DNA from: Pseudomonas sessilinigenes
Lineage (GTDB): Bacteria > Pseudomonadota > Gammaproteobacteria > Pseudomonadales > Pseudomonadaceae
DNA: 64,000 nucleotides
NCBI RefSeq assembly: GCF_003850565.1
Contig: NZ_CP027706.1
Span: 496,001-560,000 of the forward strand
Direction: 5' to 3'
Part shown: positions 41,734 to 51,430 of the stretch, one piece after another
How positions within the stretch are numbered: position 1 is the first letter of the stretch
Layout: each line of letters begins with the position of its first letter
Notes under the pieces: generated by a model
Database searches by the model: none
The model's input: only the letters and a program-made list of their open reading frames with translations
What the model was told of the DNA's origin: nothing
Translations under genes and position numbers: made by a program

Positions 41734-44700
41734 TTAGGGTGCTGGCTTTTCCGGCGCTGGCGGGTCCTGGGGCTTCTCCGGACCAATGGGCACCATCTTG
41801 TACTCCTGGCCTTGGAGATTCTTGAGGTAGACCTCCATCTGCCGGAACGAGATGTTGATGTGCTGCTTCTTGAACTCGCGGCTGATGAAGCGGTTGACCT
41901 CGTCGATCACCGGGTTGCGGTCGCCCAATTCGCGCACGTGCATGCGCAGTTCGTGGTCCAGGGTGCTCTCGCCGAAACTGAGGAAGTACACCTGGGGCTC
42001 CGGCTCCTTGAGCACCCGTGGGTTCTCCCGGGCGGCCTTGAGCAGCAGTTCCTTGACCAGATCCAGGTCCGAGCCGTAGTCCACGCCCAGCTTCAAGGTC
42101 ACGCGGGTAATGGTGTCGGTCAGCGACCAGTTGACCAGTTGCCCGGTGATGAAGGTCTGGTTCGGGACGATGATGTCCTTGCGGTCGAAGTCGGTGATGG
42201 TGGTGGCGCGGATGCGGATCCGACTCACTGTGCCCGACAGGTTGCCGATGGTGATGGTGTCGCCGATCCGTACCGGTCGCTCGAACAGGATGATGATGCC
42301 GGAGATGAAGTTGGCGAAGATCGCCTGCATGCCGAAACCCAGGCCTACCGATAGCGCGGCCACCAGCCATTGCAGCTTGTCCCAGCTGACCCCGAGGGTC
42401 GACAGGGTGGTGACGAAACCGACCCCGGCGATGGCATAGGAGAGCAAGGTGGTGGTGGCGTACGCGCTGCCCTGGGCCAGGTTCAGCTTGGACAACACCA
42501 GCACTTCCAACAGGCCCGGCAGGTTGCGCGCCAGGGCGAAAGTGATGCCGACGATGATCAGCGCGCCGATCAAGTCGCCGATGCTGATGGGCACCATGCT
42601 CATGTTGGCACCGGTGCCGCTGGTGTACTCGTAGAGGGTCACCCGGTCGAGGTAGGAGAACACCGAGATCAGGTCGGCCCAGACCCAGTACAGGGCGACC
42701 ATGAAGCCACCCAGCAGGGCCAGGCGAATCAGGCGCAGGGACTGTTCGTTGACCTTCTCGATGTCCATGGTCGGTTCTTCGACCACCGCCTCGCCGTTTT
42801 CCCCGGCCTCCTTGGCTGCCTGGCGCTTGCTCAAGGCGCGCTGGTAGGCCAGGCGCCGCGCCGCGACGGCCAGGCCACGGACGAAGGTGGCCTCGACCAC
42901 CAGCCACAGCATCAAAAGGTACAGGGTGTTGATCAGGCGATCGCTGAGCTTCAGCGCGGTGTAGTAGAAGCCGAAGCACACGGCAATGAACAAGGCGATC
43001 GGCAGCAATGTGAACAGCACGCCGACAGCCTTGCGGAACAGCGAGGCGTTTTCATGGGTTGGGCTGCTCAGCAGCAGGCGGCTGAGCAACCAGGCCATCA
43101 GGGCATAGCAGGTCAGCACCACGGCGATGCCCAATACATCTTCGGCCAGGGCCGCGGGTTGCAACTCGGCCACCGTGACCACCGCCACCAGGGCCAGGAC
43201 CACCAGGCCCAGGCGACGGATCCAGCCACGCAGGAATTCCACCTGGGGTTTTTCCCAGCGGAAATGCAACTCGGCCACACCACCGGGAGCGAGGATCCGG
43301 TAGGCGGTGTAGAACACCAGCCAGGCCTGGGCGATCTGCAGCAGTGCGGCGCCGAGGGTGGCGTTCTGTCCCCGGGCGTCGATCTGCAGGGCGTAGCCGC
43401 ACAGCGCCAGGCCCAGGGCCAGGGGCATCGCCAGCAGGACGTTGACCAGGATCGCCAGGGGCGTGTGCCACTGGCTGTCACGTTTGAAGTGGCCGATATC
43501 CTTGTGCACCTTGCTCAGGCGCGCATACAGGCTCTTGCGCCGCCACAACAGGGCGCCGATCAACAGCAGCAAGGGCAGGAACAGCAAGGGCTGTTGCACC
43601 AGTGCGTCGATCAGCTCGCTGAAGCTCGAGGCCCAGGGCAAGTTGTTGATCTGATACTGCAAGCGATCGGGCACCTGGCGCAGCCATGTGGTGTCCAGTG
43701 GCTTGTTGCTGGGGATCCAGAACATCTGCTCGTCGAGGGTCGAGCGCAAGGTCTGGGTGGTGCTGAGCAACTGCTTCTGGTTCAACTGCAGGGTAATGGA
43801 TTCGTTGAGCAGCGCGCTCAATTCGCGGTTCAGGCGGTCCAGCAGGTCGACCCGGGTATTGGCCAGTTCCAGCAAGGTCTTGCGCAACTGCGGGGTGACT
43901 TGCTCGGGCGGCTGGTTCTTGAGCAGGTTGTCGACGTAGGCGGTGGGGCTGCTGAGCTGCTCGCGCTGCTGGCTGACCTCAAACTGGTAGAGGCGGATAT
44001 CGGCGATATTGTTCGCCAGGTCGCGGTCGACTTTCAGCCGGGGCAGGGCCTGTTTCTGCTTGTAGAGGATCTTGGACAGCAACAGGCTGCCCTTGAGCAC
44101 GCTGATCTGCTCGTCCAGCGCCGCGGCGACCTGGGTCACGTTGTCCAGTTGCTGCTTGGTCTGCAGGTTGCGCTGGGTCTGTTCGTTGAGTTGGTCGGTG
44201 AAGTGCAGCAAGTAGTCGGAGGCTTCGAGATTGAAGGCGCTCTCGGTGGCCAGCAGGCTGCTACCGCCGGCTTTCTGCGCTTCGATGGACTGCTGGGTGA
44301 CCGTCTCCTGGGACTGGGCCAGGCGCTTCTGGTTGATCAGGGTCTGCAGATCCTGGGTTTCCTGCTCCAGGCGCGCGATCTTTTCCACCAGCAGGTCGTG
44401 CTGGCTGCTGCCCAGGTCCTGCAGTTGGCTGTTGCCTGCCAGCTCTTGGCGACGCAGCGGGATCAAGGCATTGATCGCCGCCAGTTCGGCATTGAGCAGG
44501 TTGCGCTGGTCGTTGCTCAGCAGCTTGCCGTTGTCCTTGCCGGCCTTGAGGATGGTGTTGATCTGCAGGATCCGCGTCTGGCCGTTACTGATCTCGGCCT
44601 GGGCCCGTTCGGGGCGAGTCTGGGCACTGATGGTCAGGCTGTTGGCCTGGGCCAGGGCTTTTTGCAGTTCACCCTGGGCGGTGGTGCGCTCGGCCAGCAG

Positions 44701-45060
44701 TTGCTCCAGCTGTGTCACGCTCAGCGCGGCATAGCGTTGGGTTACCGGCACCACCTTGCTGGCCTTGAGGCGCTCCAGCTCGCGCTGGTTTTCCAGGGTC
44801 TGGCGCGGAGCGCTGGCCAACTGTTGCTTGAGTTCCGGCAGGCGCTGCTCGTAGTCCTGCTGGTTAGCCAACTGATTCAGGGTGTTCTGCAGGAGCGTCT
44901 GCAGGGCCTTCTGATCGGCCTCGGAAAGCTTGCGCTCGGCGATCTTGTCCAGGCTTTGCTGGACCGCCTCGGCGCTGGGCGGCTCGCCGCCCTGTGCGGC
45001 GCCGACGGAGAGACTCAGGCCCAGCAGGGCAATCGCGAAAATTTTACGCAGGGTCGGCAT
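41734..45060 (-). CDS. mscK: Mechanosensitive channel MscK (KefA)
   Basis: Large MscS-family channel, 1108 aa, close to E. coli MscK. Signal peptide (residues 1-24), about 450 residues of periplasmic coiled coil rich in Gln, then around 11 membrane helices. The MscS core is at the C-terminal end: pore-lining GLGFGMQAIFANFISGIIILFE, then the beta domain FERPVRIGDTITIGNLSGTV and RATTITDFDRKDIIVPN. It releases ions under hypo-osmotic stress; in E. coli MscK is K+-regulated. It lies downstream of a K+/H+ antiporter, a sensible pair. Confidence 0.92.
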   Translation of the reverse strand: MPTLRKIFAIALLGLSLSVGAAQGGEPPSAEAVQQSLDKIAERKLSEADQKALQTLLQNTLNQLANQQDYEQRLPELKQQLASAPRQTLENQRELERLKASKVVPVTQRYAALSVTQLEQLLAERTTAQGELQKALAQANSLTISAQTRPERAQAEISNGQTRILQINTILKAGKDNGKLLSNDQRNLLNAELAAINALIPLRRQELAGNSQLQDLGSSQHDLLVEKIARLEQETQDLQTLINQKRLAQSQETVTQQSIEAQKAGGSSLLATESAFNLEASDYLLHFTDQLNEQTQRNLQTKQQLDNVTQVAAALDEQISVLKGSLLLSKILYKQKQALPRLKVDRDLANNIADIRLYQFEVSQQREQLSSPTAYVDNLLKNQPPEQVTPQLRKTLLELANTRVDLLDRLNRELSALLNESITLQLNQKQLLSTTQTLRSTLDEQMFWIPSNKPLDTTWLRQVPDRLQYQINNLPWASSFSELIDALVQQPLLFLPLLLLIGALLWRRKSLYARLSKVHKDIGHFKRDSQWHTPLAILVNVLLAMPLALGLALCGYALQIDARGQNATLGAALLQIAQAWLVFYTAYRILAPGGVAELHFRWEKPQVEFLRGWIRRLGLVVLALVAVVTVAELQPAALAEDVLGIAVVLTCYALMAWLLSRLLLSSPTHENASLFRKAVGVLFTLLPIALFIAVCFGFYYTALKLSDRLINTLYLLMLWLVVEATFVRGLAVAARRLAYQRALSKRQAAKEAGENGEAVVEEPTMDIEKVNEQSLRLIRLALLGGFMVALYWVWADLISVFSYLDRVTLYEYTSGTGANMSMVPISIGDLIGALIIVGITFALARNLPGLLEVLVLSKLNLAQGSAYATTTLLSYAIAGVGFVTTLSTLGVSWDKLQWLVAALSVGLGFGMQAIFANFISGIIILFERPVRIGDTITIGNLSGTVSRIRIRATTITDFDRKDIIVPNQTFITGQLVNWSLTDTITRVTLKLGVDYGSDLDLVKELLLKAARENPRVLKEPEPQVYFLSFGESTLDHELRMHVRELGDRNPVIDEVNRFISREFKKQHINISFRQMEVYLKNLQGQEYKMVPIGPEKPQDPPAPEKPAP

Positions 45061-45128
45061 AGAGGTCGGTCGAGCAAGCAAGTAGGAATGGGGGAATGCG
45101 TCGGTAAAAATCTGACGCGTTTCCGAGT

Positions 45129-46871
45129 TTAGAGGAAGAGTCCGGGGCCGGGTCGACTTCCTTCGGGGAATCTGACGCCGACTTTGCCGATCTTGTTCCC
45201 GTCCATCACCGCGACGGTCCAGGTGGTGTTGTTCCACTCCACCTGGTCACCGACCACCGGCGCACCGCCGACTTTCTGGGCGATGAAGGCGGCCAGTGGC
45301 ATGTCGGCGTCCTGGCCGTCGAGCTTGAGGCCGTAGAGCGCCGAGACCGCGCCCAGCTGGGCGTCGCCTTCGAGGACGAAGTCGCCGAAGAAGCGCAGGT
45401 CCAGACCGCGTTCCGGGGCCTGGCTGAACAGCTTGCCCAGGGCCGGGAGGTTGTGTTCATGGCCGATCACGCACAGCAGGTCGTCGGCTTCCAGTACCGT
45501 ACTACCCGACGGATGGAGCAGTTGCTGGCCGCGAAACAGGGCGGCGATCCGCGTGCCCTCGGGCATTTTCAGTTCGCGCAGGGCGGCGCCGATGCACCAT
45601 TTTTCCGCCCCCAGGCGGTAGACGAACAGCTCCCACTCGCTGGTGACGTGGACCTCCAGGGCGGCCCGGGAAATCGGTGCCGGCTCCGGTGGGACCGTGA
45701 CCTTCAGCCACTTGGCCACCCACGGCAGGCTGGTGCCTTGCAGCAGCAGCGAGATCAGCACGATGAAGAATGCCAGGTTGAAGTACAGCTGGGCGTTGGG
45801 CAGGCCGGCCATCAGCGGGAATACCGCGAGAATGATCGGTACCGCGCCACGCAGCCCGACCCACGAGATAAAGGCTTTTTCCCGGCCATGGAAAGCCCTG
45901 AACGGCAGCAGCCCCACCAGCACCGACAACGGCCGGGCGAACAGGATCATCCACAGGGCCAGGCCCAGGGCCGGCAGGGCGATGGGCAACAGGTCGTGAG
46001 GCGTGACCAGCAGCCCGAGCACCAGGAACATGCCGATCTGCGCCAGCCAGGCCATGCCGTCGAGCATGTGCAGGATGCCGTGGCGGCTGCGCACCGGGCG
46101 GTTGCCGATCACCAGGCCGCACAGGTACACCGCGAGGAAGCCGCTGCCGTGCAGGGCATTGGTCAGGGCAAAGACCACCAGGCCGCCGGCGATTACCAGG
46201 ATCGGATACAGGCCGTTGGCCAGGTGGATGCGGTTGACCAGTTGCAGCATCAGCCAGCCACCGCCGAGGCCGATCACCGCACCGATGCCGAACTCGCGGA
46301 TCAGCTCCCCGAGCAAGCTCAAGTGCAGTCCGGTATGACCGTTGGCCAGCATGTCGATCAGGGTCACGGTGAGAAACACGGCCATTGGGTCGTTGCTGCC
46401 GGACTCGATCTCCAGGCTGGCGGTCACCCGTTCGTTGAGACCCTTGCCCCCCAGCAGCGAGAACACCGCCGCGGCGTCGGTGGAGCCGACGATGGCACCG
46501 ATCAGCAAGCCCTGGATCAAGTTCAAGTCGAACAGCCAGGCCGCGGCCATGCCCGTGAGCCCGGTGGTGATCAGCACTCCCACCGTGGCCAGTGACAGCG
46601 CCGGCCAGAGCGCCACGCGAAAGCTCGCGACCCGGGTGCGCAGGCCACCGTCCAGCAGGATCACTGCCAGGGCCAGGTTGCCCACCAGGTAGGCGGTCGG
46701 GTAGTTGTCGAAGATGATTCCGCCGCCATCGACACCGGCAGTCATGCCCACGGCCAGGATGATCACCAGGATCGGGATGCCCAGGCGGGAAGAGAGGGAA
46801 CTGACCAGAATGCTCGCACCTACCAGCAACGCGCCGATCAAGAACAGGCTGTTGATGGTCGTTGCATTCAA
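45129..46871 (-). CDS. nhaP2: K+/H+ antiporter NhaP2 (CvrA)
   Basis: CPA1 antiporter, 580 aa, with 12-13 membrane helices ([16 protein letters not shown] and GSNDPMAV carry the ion-binding Asp residues). It is followed by a TrkA-C-like domain (about 400-485) and a C-terminal CorC/HlyC-type domain ([20 protein letters not shown] onward), the NhaP2 layout. It exports K+ in exchange for protons under low osmolarity or K+ excess. It lies 68 bp upstream of mscK and is likely co-transcribed with it. Confidence 0.92.
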   Translation of the reverse strand: MNATTINSLFLIGALLVGASILVSSLSSRLGIPILVIILAVGMTAGVDGGGIIFDNYPTAYLVGNLALAVILLDGGLRTRVASFRVALWPALSLATVGVLITTGLTGMAAAWLFDLNLIQGLLIGAIVGSTDAAAVFSLLGGKGLNERVTASLEIESGSNDPMAVFLTVTLIDMLANGHTGLHLSLLGELIREFGIGAVIGLGGGWLMLQLVNRIHLANGLYPILVIAGGLVVFALTNALHGSGFLAVYLCGLVIGNRPVRSRHGILHMLDGMAWLAQIGMFLVLGLLVTPHDLLPIALPALGLALWMILFARPLSVLVGLLPFRAFHGREKAFISWVGLRGAVPIILAVFPLMAGLPNAQLYFNLAFFIVLISLLLQGTSLPWVAKWLKVTVPPEPAPISRAALEVHVTSEWELFVYRLGAEKWCIGAALRELKMPEGTRIAALFRGQQLLHPSGSTVLEADDLLCVIGHEHNLPALGKLFSQAPERGLDLRFFGDFVLEGDAQLGAVSALYGLKLDGQDADMPLAAFIAQKVGGAPVVGDQVEWNNTTWTVAVMDGNKIGKVGVRFPEGSRPGPGLFL

Positions 46872-46985
46872 AGGCTGTACTCCAGAGCGGAAAAGGCGGG
46901 CGCCAACTGGCCATGCAGTCTGCGTGCCAGCGATTCTAACCTGTTGAAATGTGCCGCTGTCAAAGGCTTTTCATGGCGGCGGCGG

Positions 46986-47015
46986 GCGCCCCGGCAGACG
47001 GTATCCGCCGGGGCT
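46986..47015. terminator. GC hairpin after chemoreceptor 1
   Basis: GCCCCGGC-N11-GCCGGGGC followed by TTTT on the plus strand, between the stop of the chemoreceptor and the nhaP2 start. The U-tract lies on the wrong side for the minus-strand gene, so its role as terminator is unsure. Confidence 0.4.
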
Positions 47016-47036
47016 TTTGCCTGTCTGGAAGGCCCC

Positions 47037-48662
47037 TCAGAGACTGAAGCGGGCCACCATGCTGTTGAGGTCCACGGCCAGGCGCGACAGTTCGTTGCTG
47101 GCCGCACTGGTCTGGTTGGCGCCGGTGGCCGACTGCACCGACAAGTCGCGGATGTTCACCAGGTTGCGGTCTACTTCGCGGGCTACCTGTGCCTGCTCTT
47201 CGGCGGCGCTGGCGATCACCAGGTTGCGCTCGTTGATCTGGATGATCGCGCTGTTGATGGTGTCCAGGGACAGGCCGGCACCCCGGGCGATGTTCAAGGT
47301 CGATTCGGCGCGCTCGGTACTGTTGCGCATGGAGTCCACGGCCTGTTCGGTGCCGTTCTGGATGCTGCCGATCATGCGTTCGATTTCGCTGGTGGACTGC
47401 TGGGTGCGGTGGGCCAGGGCGCGGACTTCGTCGGCGACCACGGCAAAACCACGCCCGGCTTCACCGGCCCGGGCCGCCTCGATGGCAGCGTTGAGGGCCA
47501 GCAGGTTGGTCTGGTCGGCCAGGCCACGGATCACGTCGAGGACCTTGCCGATGTCCCGGGATTCATTGGCCAGGTCACCGATCAGCCCGGCGGTGCTCTG
47601 GACGTCGGCGCTCATGCGTTCGATGGCCGATACGGTTTCCTGCACCAGGTCGCGGCCGTCGCCGGCCGAGGTGGTGGCCTCCCTGGAAGCCTCGGAGGTG
47701 CTGACGGCATTGCGCGCGACTTCTTCCACGGCGCTGGTCATTTCGTTGACCGCGGTGGCGGCCTGCTCGATCTCGTTGTTCTGCTGGGTCAGGCCGCGGG
47801 CACTTTCCTCGGTGACGCTGTTGAGTTCTTCGGCGGCGGAGGCCAGCTGGGTGGCAGAGCCGGAGATGCGTTGCAGGGTATCGCGCAGGTTTTCCTGCAT
47901 CTTGGCCATGGCCCGCAGCAAGCGGCCGGCTTCGTCGCTACCGTCGGCCTGGACCGGGCGGGTCAGGTTGCCCTCGGCGATCTCCTCGGCGGCTTCCAGG
48001 GCCTTGGCGATCGGCTGGGTGATGCTGCGGGTCAGCAGCCAGGCGAACAGCAAGGTCAGGCCAGTGGCCAGGAGCAGCAGGACCACCACCAGCTTGAACG
48101 CGGCCGAATACTGCTCGGCGGCCTGGCGGTTGGTGTCCACTGTCTGCTGGGTGTTGATCTCCATCAGGCGGTTGAGCACGGCGTTGATCGCCTCTGAGTT
48201 GTTCAGCAACTCGGAGTTGAGCAGGTTGCGCAACTCATCCACCTGGTTGTTGCGCGACAGGCTCTTCATCCGCTCTTCGATCTGCCGGTACTGGCCCAGC
48301 AGCTGGACGTACTGGTCATAGGCGGCTTTTTCCGCCGGGCCAGTGATGAGCTTTTCATAGGTGGCCTGGGCCGTGCGGATCTGCTGGTTGCGCATATCCA
48401 GCAGCTCCATGGTCTTTTGCTGGACATCCGGCTCGCGGTTCACCAGCAGGCGATAGGACAGCACCCGCAGGCGCAGGGTCAGCTGGGTGAACTCGTCGAG
48501 GCTCTGGATGCTCGGCACGCTGCTCAGGGTGATGTCTTCGGCGGCGCCACGGATCTTGCTCATCTGGTTCAGGGCGAAAACCCCGAGGATCAGCATCAAG
48601 CCGCCGATCATGGCAAAACCGAGGAAGGCCCGCGGAGCGATATTCATATTACGAAGGGACAT
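47037..48662 (-). CDS. Methyl-accepting chemotaxis protein 1
   Basis: Chemoreceptor of 541 aa: membrane helix 1 (about 12-32), a periplasmic four-helix-bundle sensor to about 185, membrane helix 2, HAMP ([22 protein letters not shown]), then the signalling coiled coil with hairpin tip [32 protein letters not shown]. No CheB/CheR pentapeptide at the C-terminus. The half after HAMP is nearly identical to the neighbour at 48875, while the sensor halves differ. A FliA-like promoter lies upstream. Ligand unknown. Confidence 0.93.
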   Translation of the reverse strand: MSLRNMNIAPRAFLGFAMIGGLMLILGVFALNQMSKIRGAAEDITLSSVPSIQSLDEFTQLTLRLRVLSYRLLVNREPDVQQKTMELLDMRNQQIRTAQATYEKLITGPAEKAAYDQYVQLLGQYRQIEERMKSLSRNNQVDELRNLLNSELLNNSEAINAVLNRLMEINTQQTVDTNRQAAEQYSAAFKLVVVLLLLATGLTLLFAWLLTRSITQPIAKALEAAEEIAEGNLTRPVQADGSDEAGRLLRAMAKMQENLRDTLQRISGSATQLASAAEELNSVTEESARGLTQQNNEIEQAATAVNEMTSAVEEVARNAVSTSEASREATTSAGDGRDLVQETVSAIERMSADVQSTAGLIGDLANESRDIGKVLDVIRGLADQTNLLALNAAIEAARAGEAGRGFAVVADEVRALAHRTQQSTSEIERMIGSIQNGTEQAVDSMRNSTERAESTLNIARGAGLSLDTINSAIIQINERNLVIASAAEEQAQVAREVDRNLVNIRDLSVQSATGANQTSAASNELSRLAVDLNSMVARFSL

Positions 48663-48717
48663 GATAGGTACCAGGAAGGGCGCATCCGTGCGGGGCTTGA
48701 GACTGATCTACCGTGAC

Positions 48718-48744
48718 TTATCGGTCGTACGACTAAAGTCTTGA
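48718..48744 (-). promoter_or_regulatory. FliA (sigma28)-like promoter of chemoreceptor 1
   Basis: On the minus strand TCAA-N15-ACCGATAA; the -10 part matches GCCGATAA at 7 of 8 bases with exact flagellar-promoter spacing. It lies 56 bp upstream of the start, consistent with the motility regulon. Confidence 0.65.
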
Positions 48745-48808
48745 GTCTTGCCGTGGATTTAACCTGGCATCCATTGCCCCTGGCAGGTTGCGCGCTGGCC
48801 GGCGTTTG

Positions 48809-48842
48809 CAGCTCCGCCCGTGAAATTCGCAGGGCGGAGCTG
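48809..48842. terminator. Hairpin between the two chemoreceptor genes
   Basis: A perfect 11-bp stem, CAGCTCCGCCC and GGGCGGAGCTG, with a 12-base loop, between the stop of chemoreceptor 2 and the start of chemoreceptor 1. It probably ends or slows the upstream transcript; no U-tract. Confidence 0.55.
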
Positions 48843-48874
48843 GCTGGCGGGGCTTCTGCCTGTCTGGAGTCCCC

Positions 48875-50500
48875 TCAGAGGCGGAAGCGGGCGACCATGC
48901 TGTTGAGGTCTACGGCCAGGCGCGACAGTTCGTTGCTGGCGGCGCTGGTCTGGTGGGCGCCGGTGGCCGACTGCACCGACAGGTCACTGATGTTCACCAG
49001 GTTGCGGTCCACTTCGCGGGCCACCTGGGCCTGCTCTTCGGCGGCGCTGGCGATCACCAGGTTGCGCTCGTTGATCTGGATGATCGCGCTGTTGATGGTG
49101 TCCAGGGACAGGCCGGCACCCCGGGCGATGTTCAAGGTCGATTCGGCGCGCTCGGTGCTGTTGCGCATGGAGTCCACGGCCTGTTCGGTGCCGTTCTGGA
49201 TGCTGCCGATCATGCGTTCGATTTCGCTGGTGGACTGCTGGGTGCGGTGGGCCAGGGCGCGGACCTCGTCGGCGACCACGGCAAAACCACGCCCGGCTTC
49301 ACCGGCCCGGGCGGCCTCGATGGCGGCGTTGAGGGCCAGCAGGTTGGTCTGGTCGGCCAGGCCACGGATCACGTCGAGGACCTTGCCGATGTCCCGGGAT
49401 TCATTGGCCAGGTCACCGATCAGCCCGGCGGTGCTCTGGACGTCGGCGCTCATGCGTTCGATGGCGGACACGGTTTCCTGCACCAGGTCGCGGCCATCGC
49501 CGGCCGAGGTGGTGGCCTCCCTGGAAGCCTCGGAGGTGCTGACGGCATTGCGCGCGACTTCTTCCACGGCGCTGGTCATTTCGTTGACCGCGGTGGCGGC
49601 CTGCTCGATCTCGTTGTTCTGCTGGGTCAGGCCGCGGGCACTTTCCTCGGTGACGCTGTTGAGTTCTTCGGCGGCGGAGGCCAGCTGGGTGGCTGAGCCG
49701 GAGATATGTTGCAGGGTATCGCGCAGGTTTTCCTGCATCTTGGCCATGGCCCGCAGCAGGCGCCCGGCTTCGTCGCTGCCATCGACGTGGATCGGCCGGG
49801 TCAGGTTGCCCTCGGCGATTTCCTCGGCGGCGTCCAGGGCCTTGGCGATCGGCAGGGTGATGCTGCGGGTCAGCAGCCAGGCGAACAGCAAGGTCAGGGC
49901 GGTGGCCAGCGCGAGCAGGGCCATCACCAGGTTCGACGCATCGCGGTACAACTGCGCTGCTTCCTCGGCCGCCTCGGTGGCGTAGCGGGTGTTGATTTGC
50001 ACCAGCCGGTTGAGGGTGGCGTTGATTTTCTCGGCGCTGTCCATCAGTTGGGTATTGAGCAGCTCTTGCATGGTGTCGAGCTGGTTGCTGCGCGACAGCT
50101 CGATCAAGCGGCTTTCCAGCTGGCGGTGCTGGGTCAGCATGTCGATGTACTGGTCATAGGCCGCGCGCTCCTCGGCCATGCTGATCAGTGCCTCGTAGCC
50201 CGGGCGCGCCTCGTCGATCTTGCGGTTGCGCTCGGCCATGGCATCCAGGGTTCGCTGCTGCGCCACGGGGTCACGGTTGACCAGCAGGCGGTAGGCATGG
50301 ACCCGCAGGCGCAGGCTCAGTTGGGTGAAGTCATCGACACTCTTGATGCTGGGCAGGGTGTCTTGGGTGATCCGTTCGGTAGCCGCGTGGATCTTGCCCA
50401 TCTGGATCAGGGCAAAGGTCCCGAGAAACAGCATCAGGCAGCCGATCAGGGCAAATCCGAGGAAGGCTCGCGGGGCGATATTCAGGGTGCGCAGGGACAT
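48875..50500 (-). CDS. Methyl-accepting chemotaxis protein 2
   Basis: A 541-aa chemoreceptor with the same plan as its neighbour: four-helix-bundle sensor (about 33-190), HAMP ([22 protein letters not shown]) and the signalling hairpin. From about residue 265 to the end the two proteins differ at only about four positions (for example NISDLS/NIRDLS, AHQTS/ANQTS), while the sensors are clearly diverged. This is a tandem duplication with homogenised signalling halves. A weaker FliA-like promoter lies at 50556-50582. Confidence 0.93.
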   Translation of the reverse strand: MSLRTLNIAPRAFLGFALIGCLMLFLGTFALIQMGKIHAATERITQDTLPSIKSVDDFTQLSLRLRVHAYRLLVNRDPVAQQRTLDAMAERNRKIDEARPGYEALISMAEERAAYDQYIDMLTQHRQLESRLIELSRSNQLDTMQELLNTQLMDSAEKINATLNRLVQINTRYATEAAEEAAQLYRDASNLVMALLALATALTLLFAWLLTRSITLPIAKALDAAEEIAEGNLTRPIHVDGSDEAGRLLRAMAKMQENLRDTLQHISGSATQLASAAEELNSVTEESARGLTQQNNEIEQAATAVNEMTSAVEEVARNAVSTSEASREATTSAGDGRDLVQETVSAIERMSADVQSTAGLIGDLANESRDIGKVLDVIRGLADQTNLLALNAAIEAARAGEAGRGFAVVADEVRALAHRTQQSTSEIERMIGSIQNGTEQAVDSMRNSTERAESTLNIARGAGLSLDTINSAIIQINERNLVIASAAEEQAQVAREVDRNLVNISDLSVQSATGAHQTSAASNELSRLAVDLNSMVARFRL

Positions 50501-50810
50501 TGTTCATACCTGTATTGGGCGCGATTCGCGCTGTATGGGTGGTGCAGCACCTGGGCTATCGCATCGAGAAAATGCTTCTTGAATCGCCAAAAGGGGTTTA
50601 GGAAATTTCCGATCATTTGTCGGACGGTTCTAGAAAACTCCCGGTGTCCGACAGGACGTTTGGAACCCCGGGGCGAAATGGCAGTCTCTAGCAGCTCTTG
50701 TGGAAGGGTCATCGCCAGCAAAATCAAGGCTTTGCGCCTGGATATCCCTGGCATCCAGGGTGACTTTTCTTTATCGTACGCGCCCTTTGCAAAAAGCCCG
50801 GAAGATCAAA
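50501..50810. other. Intergenic region between chemoreceptor 2 and TIGR02449 gene
   Basis: A 310-bp divergent gap, without a gene. It has the FliA-like element at 50556-50582 on the minus strand and an imperfect inverted repeat around TTTGTCGGAC / GTCCGACAGG (50625-50660). No clear plus-strand promoter was found. Confidence 0.6.
50556..50582 (-). promoter_or_regulatory. Weak FliA-like promoter of chemoreceptor 2
   Basis: Minus strand TCAA-N15-TGCGATAG, same spacing as the element of chemoreceptor 1 but 5 of 8 matches in the -10 part. It keeps the CGATA core. Confidence 0.4.
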
Positions 50811-51041
50811 ATGTTGGAAGCATCCCTCAGCCAATTGGAACAGCTGGTCAGTGACCTGGTGGTACAGAACCAGGAGCTGCTCGGTACGAACGAAGCCCTC
50901 AAGGCACAACTGGCCCAGGCCAAGGATGAGAACGAAAGCCTGCAGCTGAACCTGATGGAGCAGGAAGAAAAGCACGGTGCCACCGCTGCCCGCATCCAGG
51001 CCCTGGTTGAGCGCGTCACTGCGAGCCCGGCCAACCCATGA
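50811..51041 (+). CDS. TIGR02449-family small coiled-coil protein
   Basis: A 76-aa protein that is almost entirely a coiled coil (LSQLEQLVSDLVVQNQELLG...QEEKHGATAARIQALVERV), like the TIGR02449 proteins encoded just before zapA in pseudomonads and resembling ZapB in form. GGAAG precedes ATG 50811. Its stop overlaps the zapA-like start. It may act at the division septum; that is inferred from the neighbour. Confidence 0.75.
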   Translation: MLEASLSQLEQLVSDLVVQNQELLGTNEALKAQLAQAKDENESLQLNLMEQEEKHGATAARIQALVERVTASPANP

Positions 51042-51340
51042 GACATCACAGCGATGGGGTGAGGGTGGTCAAAATCCTCGGCGAGGATTATTCACTCAAG
51101 GCGCCGGCCGGACAGGAACAGATCCTGATGGATGCGGTGCAGATGCTCCAGGCCACCCTGGCCGATACCAAGAAGAAGTTCCCGACCCTGATCGGCGAGC
51201 GCCTGCTGGTGCTGGCGGCGATGAACCTGTGCTCGCAGCAGATCGAGATGCGCAAGCGTCACGACGAAGAGCTTGAGCGCTACCAGGAGCAGGTCAGCGC
51301 GACGGTCGAAGTGATCGCCAAGACCATCCAGCAGAACTGA
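51038..51340 (+). CDS. zapA: ZapA-family cell-division protein
   Basis: A 100-aa protein with the ZapA plan: short beta domain (VRVVKILGEDYSLKAPAGQE), a helix ending LVLAAMNLCSQQIE, and a C-terminal coiled coil. ZapA bundles FtsZ filaments. The usual Pseudomonas zapA, as I recall, has a VTVQILDKEY start and is followed by 6S RNA and ygfA. Here no 6S-like sequence follows, so this may be a second, divergent copy; the symbol is tentative. Confidence 0.72.
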   Translation: MRHHSDGVRVVKILGEDYSLKAPAGQEQILMDAVQMLQATLADTKKKFPTLIGERLLVLAAMNLCSQQIEMRKRHDEELERYQEQVSATVEVIAKTIQQN

Positions 51341-51349
51341 TGGCGCTGT

Positions 51350-51396
51350 GTCCCGTCACCCACGCAGGCAGGTTGCTGCAACGGATGTGACGGGAC
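51350..51396. terminator. Hairpin between zapA-like gene and acyl-CoA dehydrogenase gene
   Basis: GTCCCGTCAC (51350-51359) and GTGACGGGAC (51387-51396) form a perfect 10-bp stem between two convergent genes. Confidence 0.6.
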
Positions 51397-51430
51397 GGCC
51401 CCGGCCTGCTGGTCCTCGGGCTGGCGAGCT

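Noticed and set aside
42370..45132. A 920-codon open frame antisense to mscK
   Set aside because: Gln- and Leu-rich shadow of the coiled-coil region of mscK with no domain.
51341..51430. 6S RNA gene after the zapA-like gene
   Set aside because: The 90-bp gap is too short for the about 180-nt RNA and holds only a simple hairpin.
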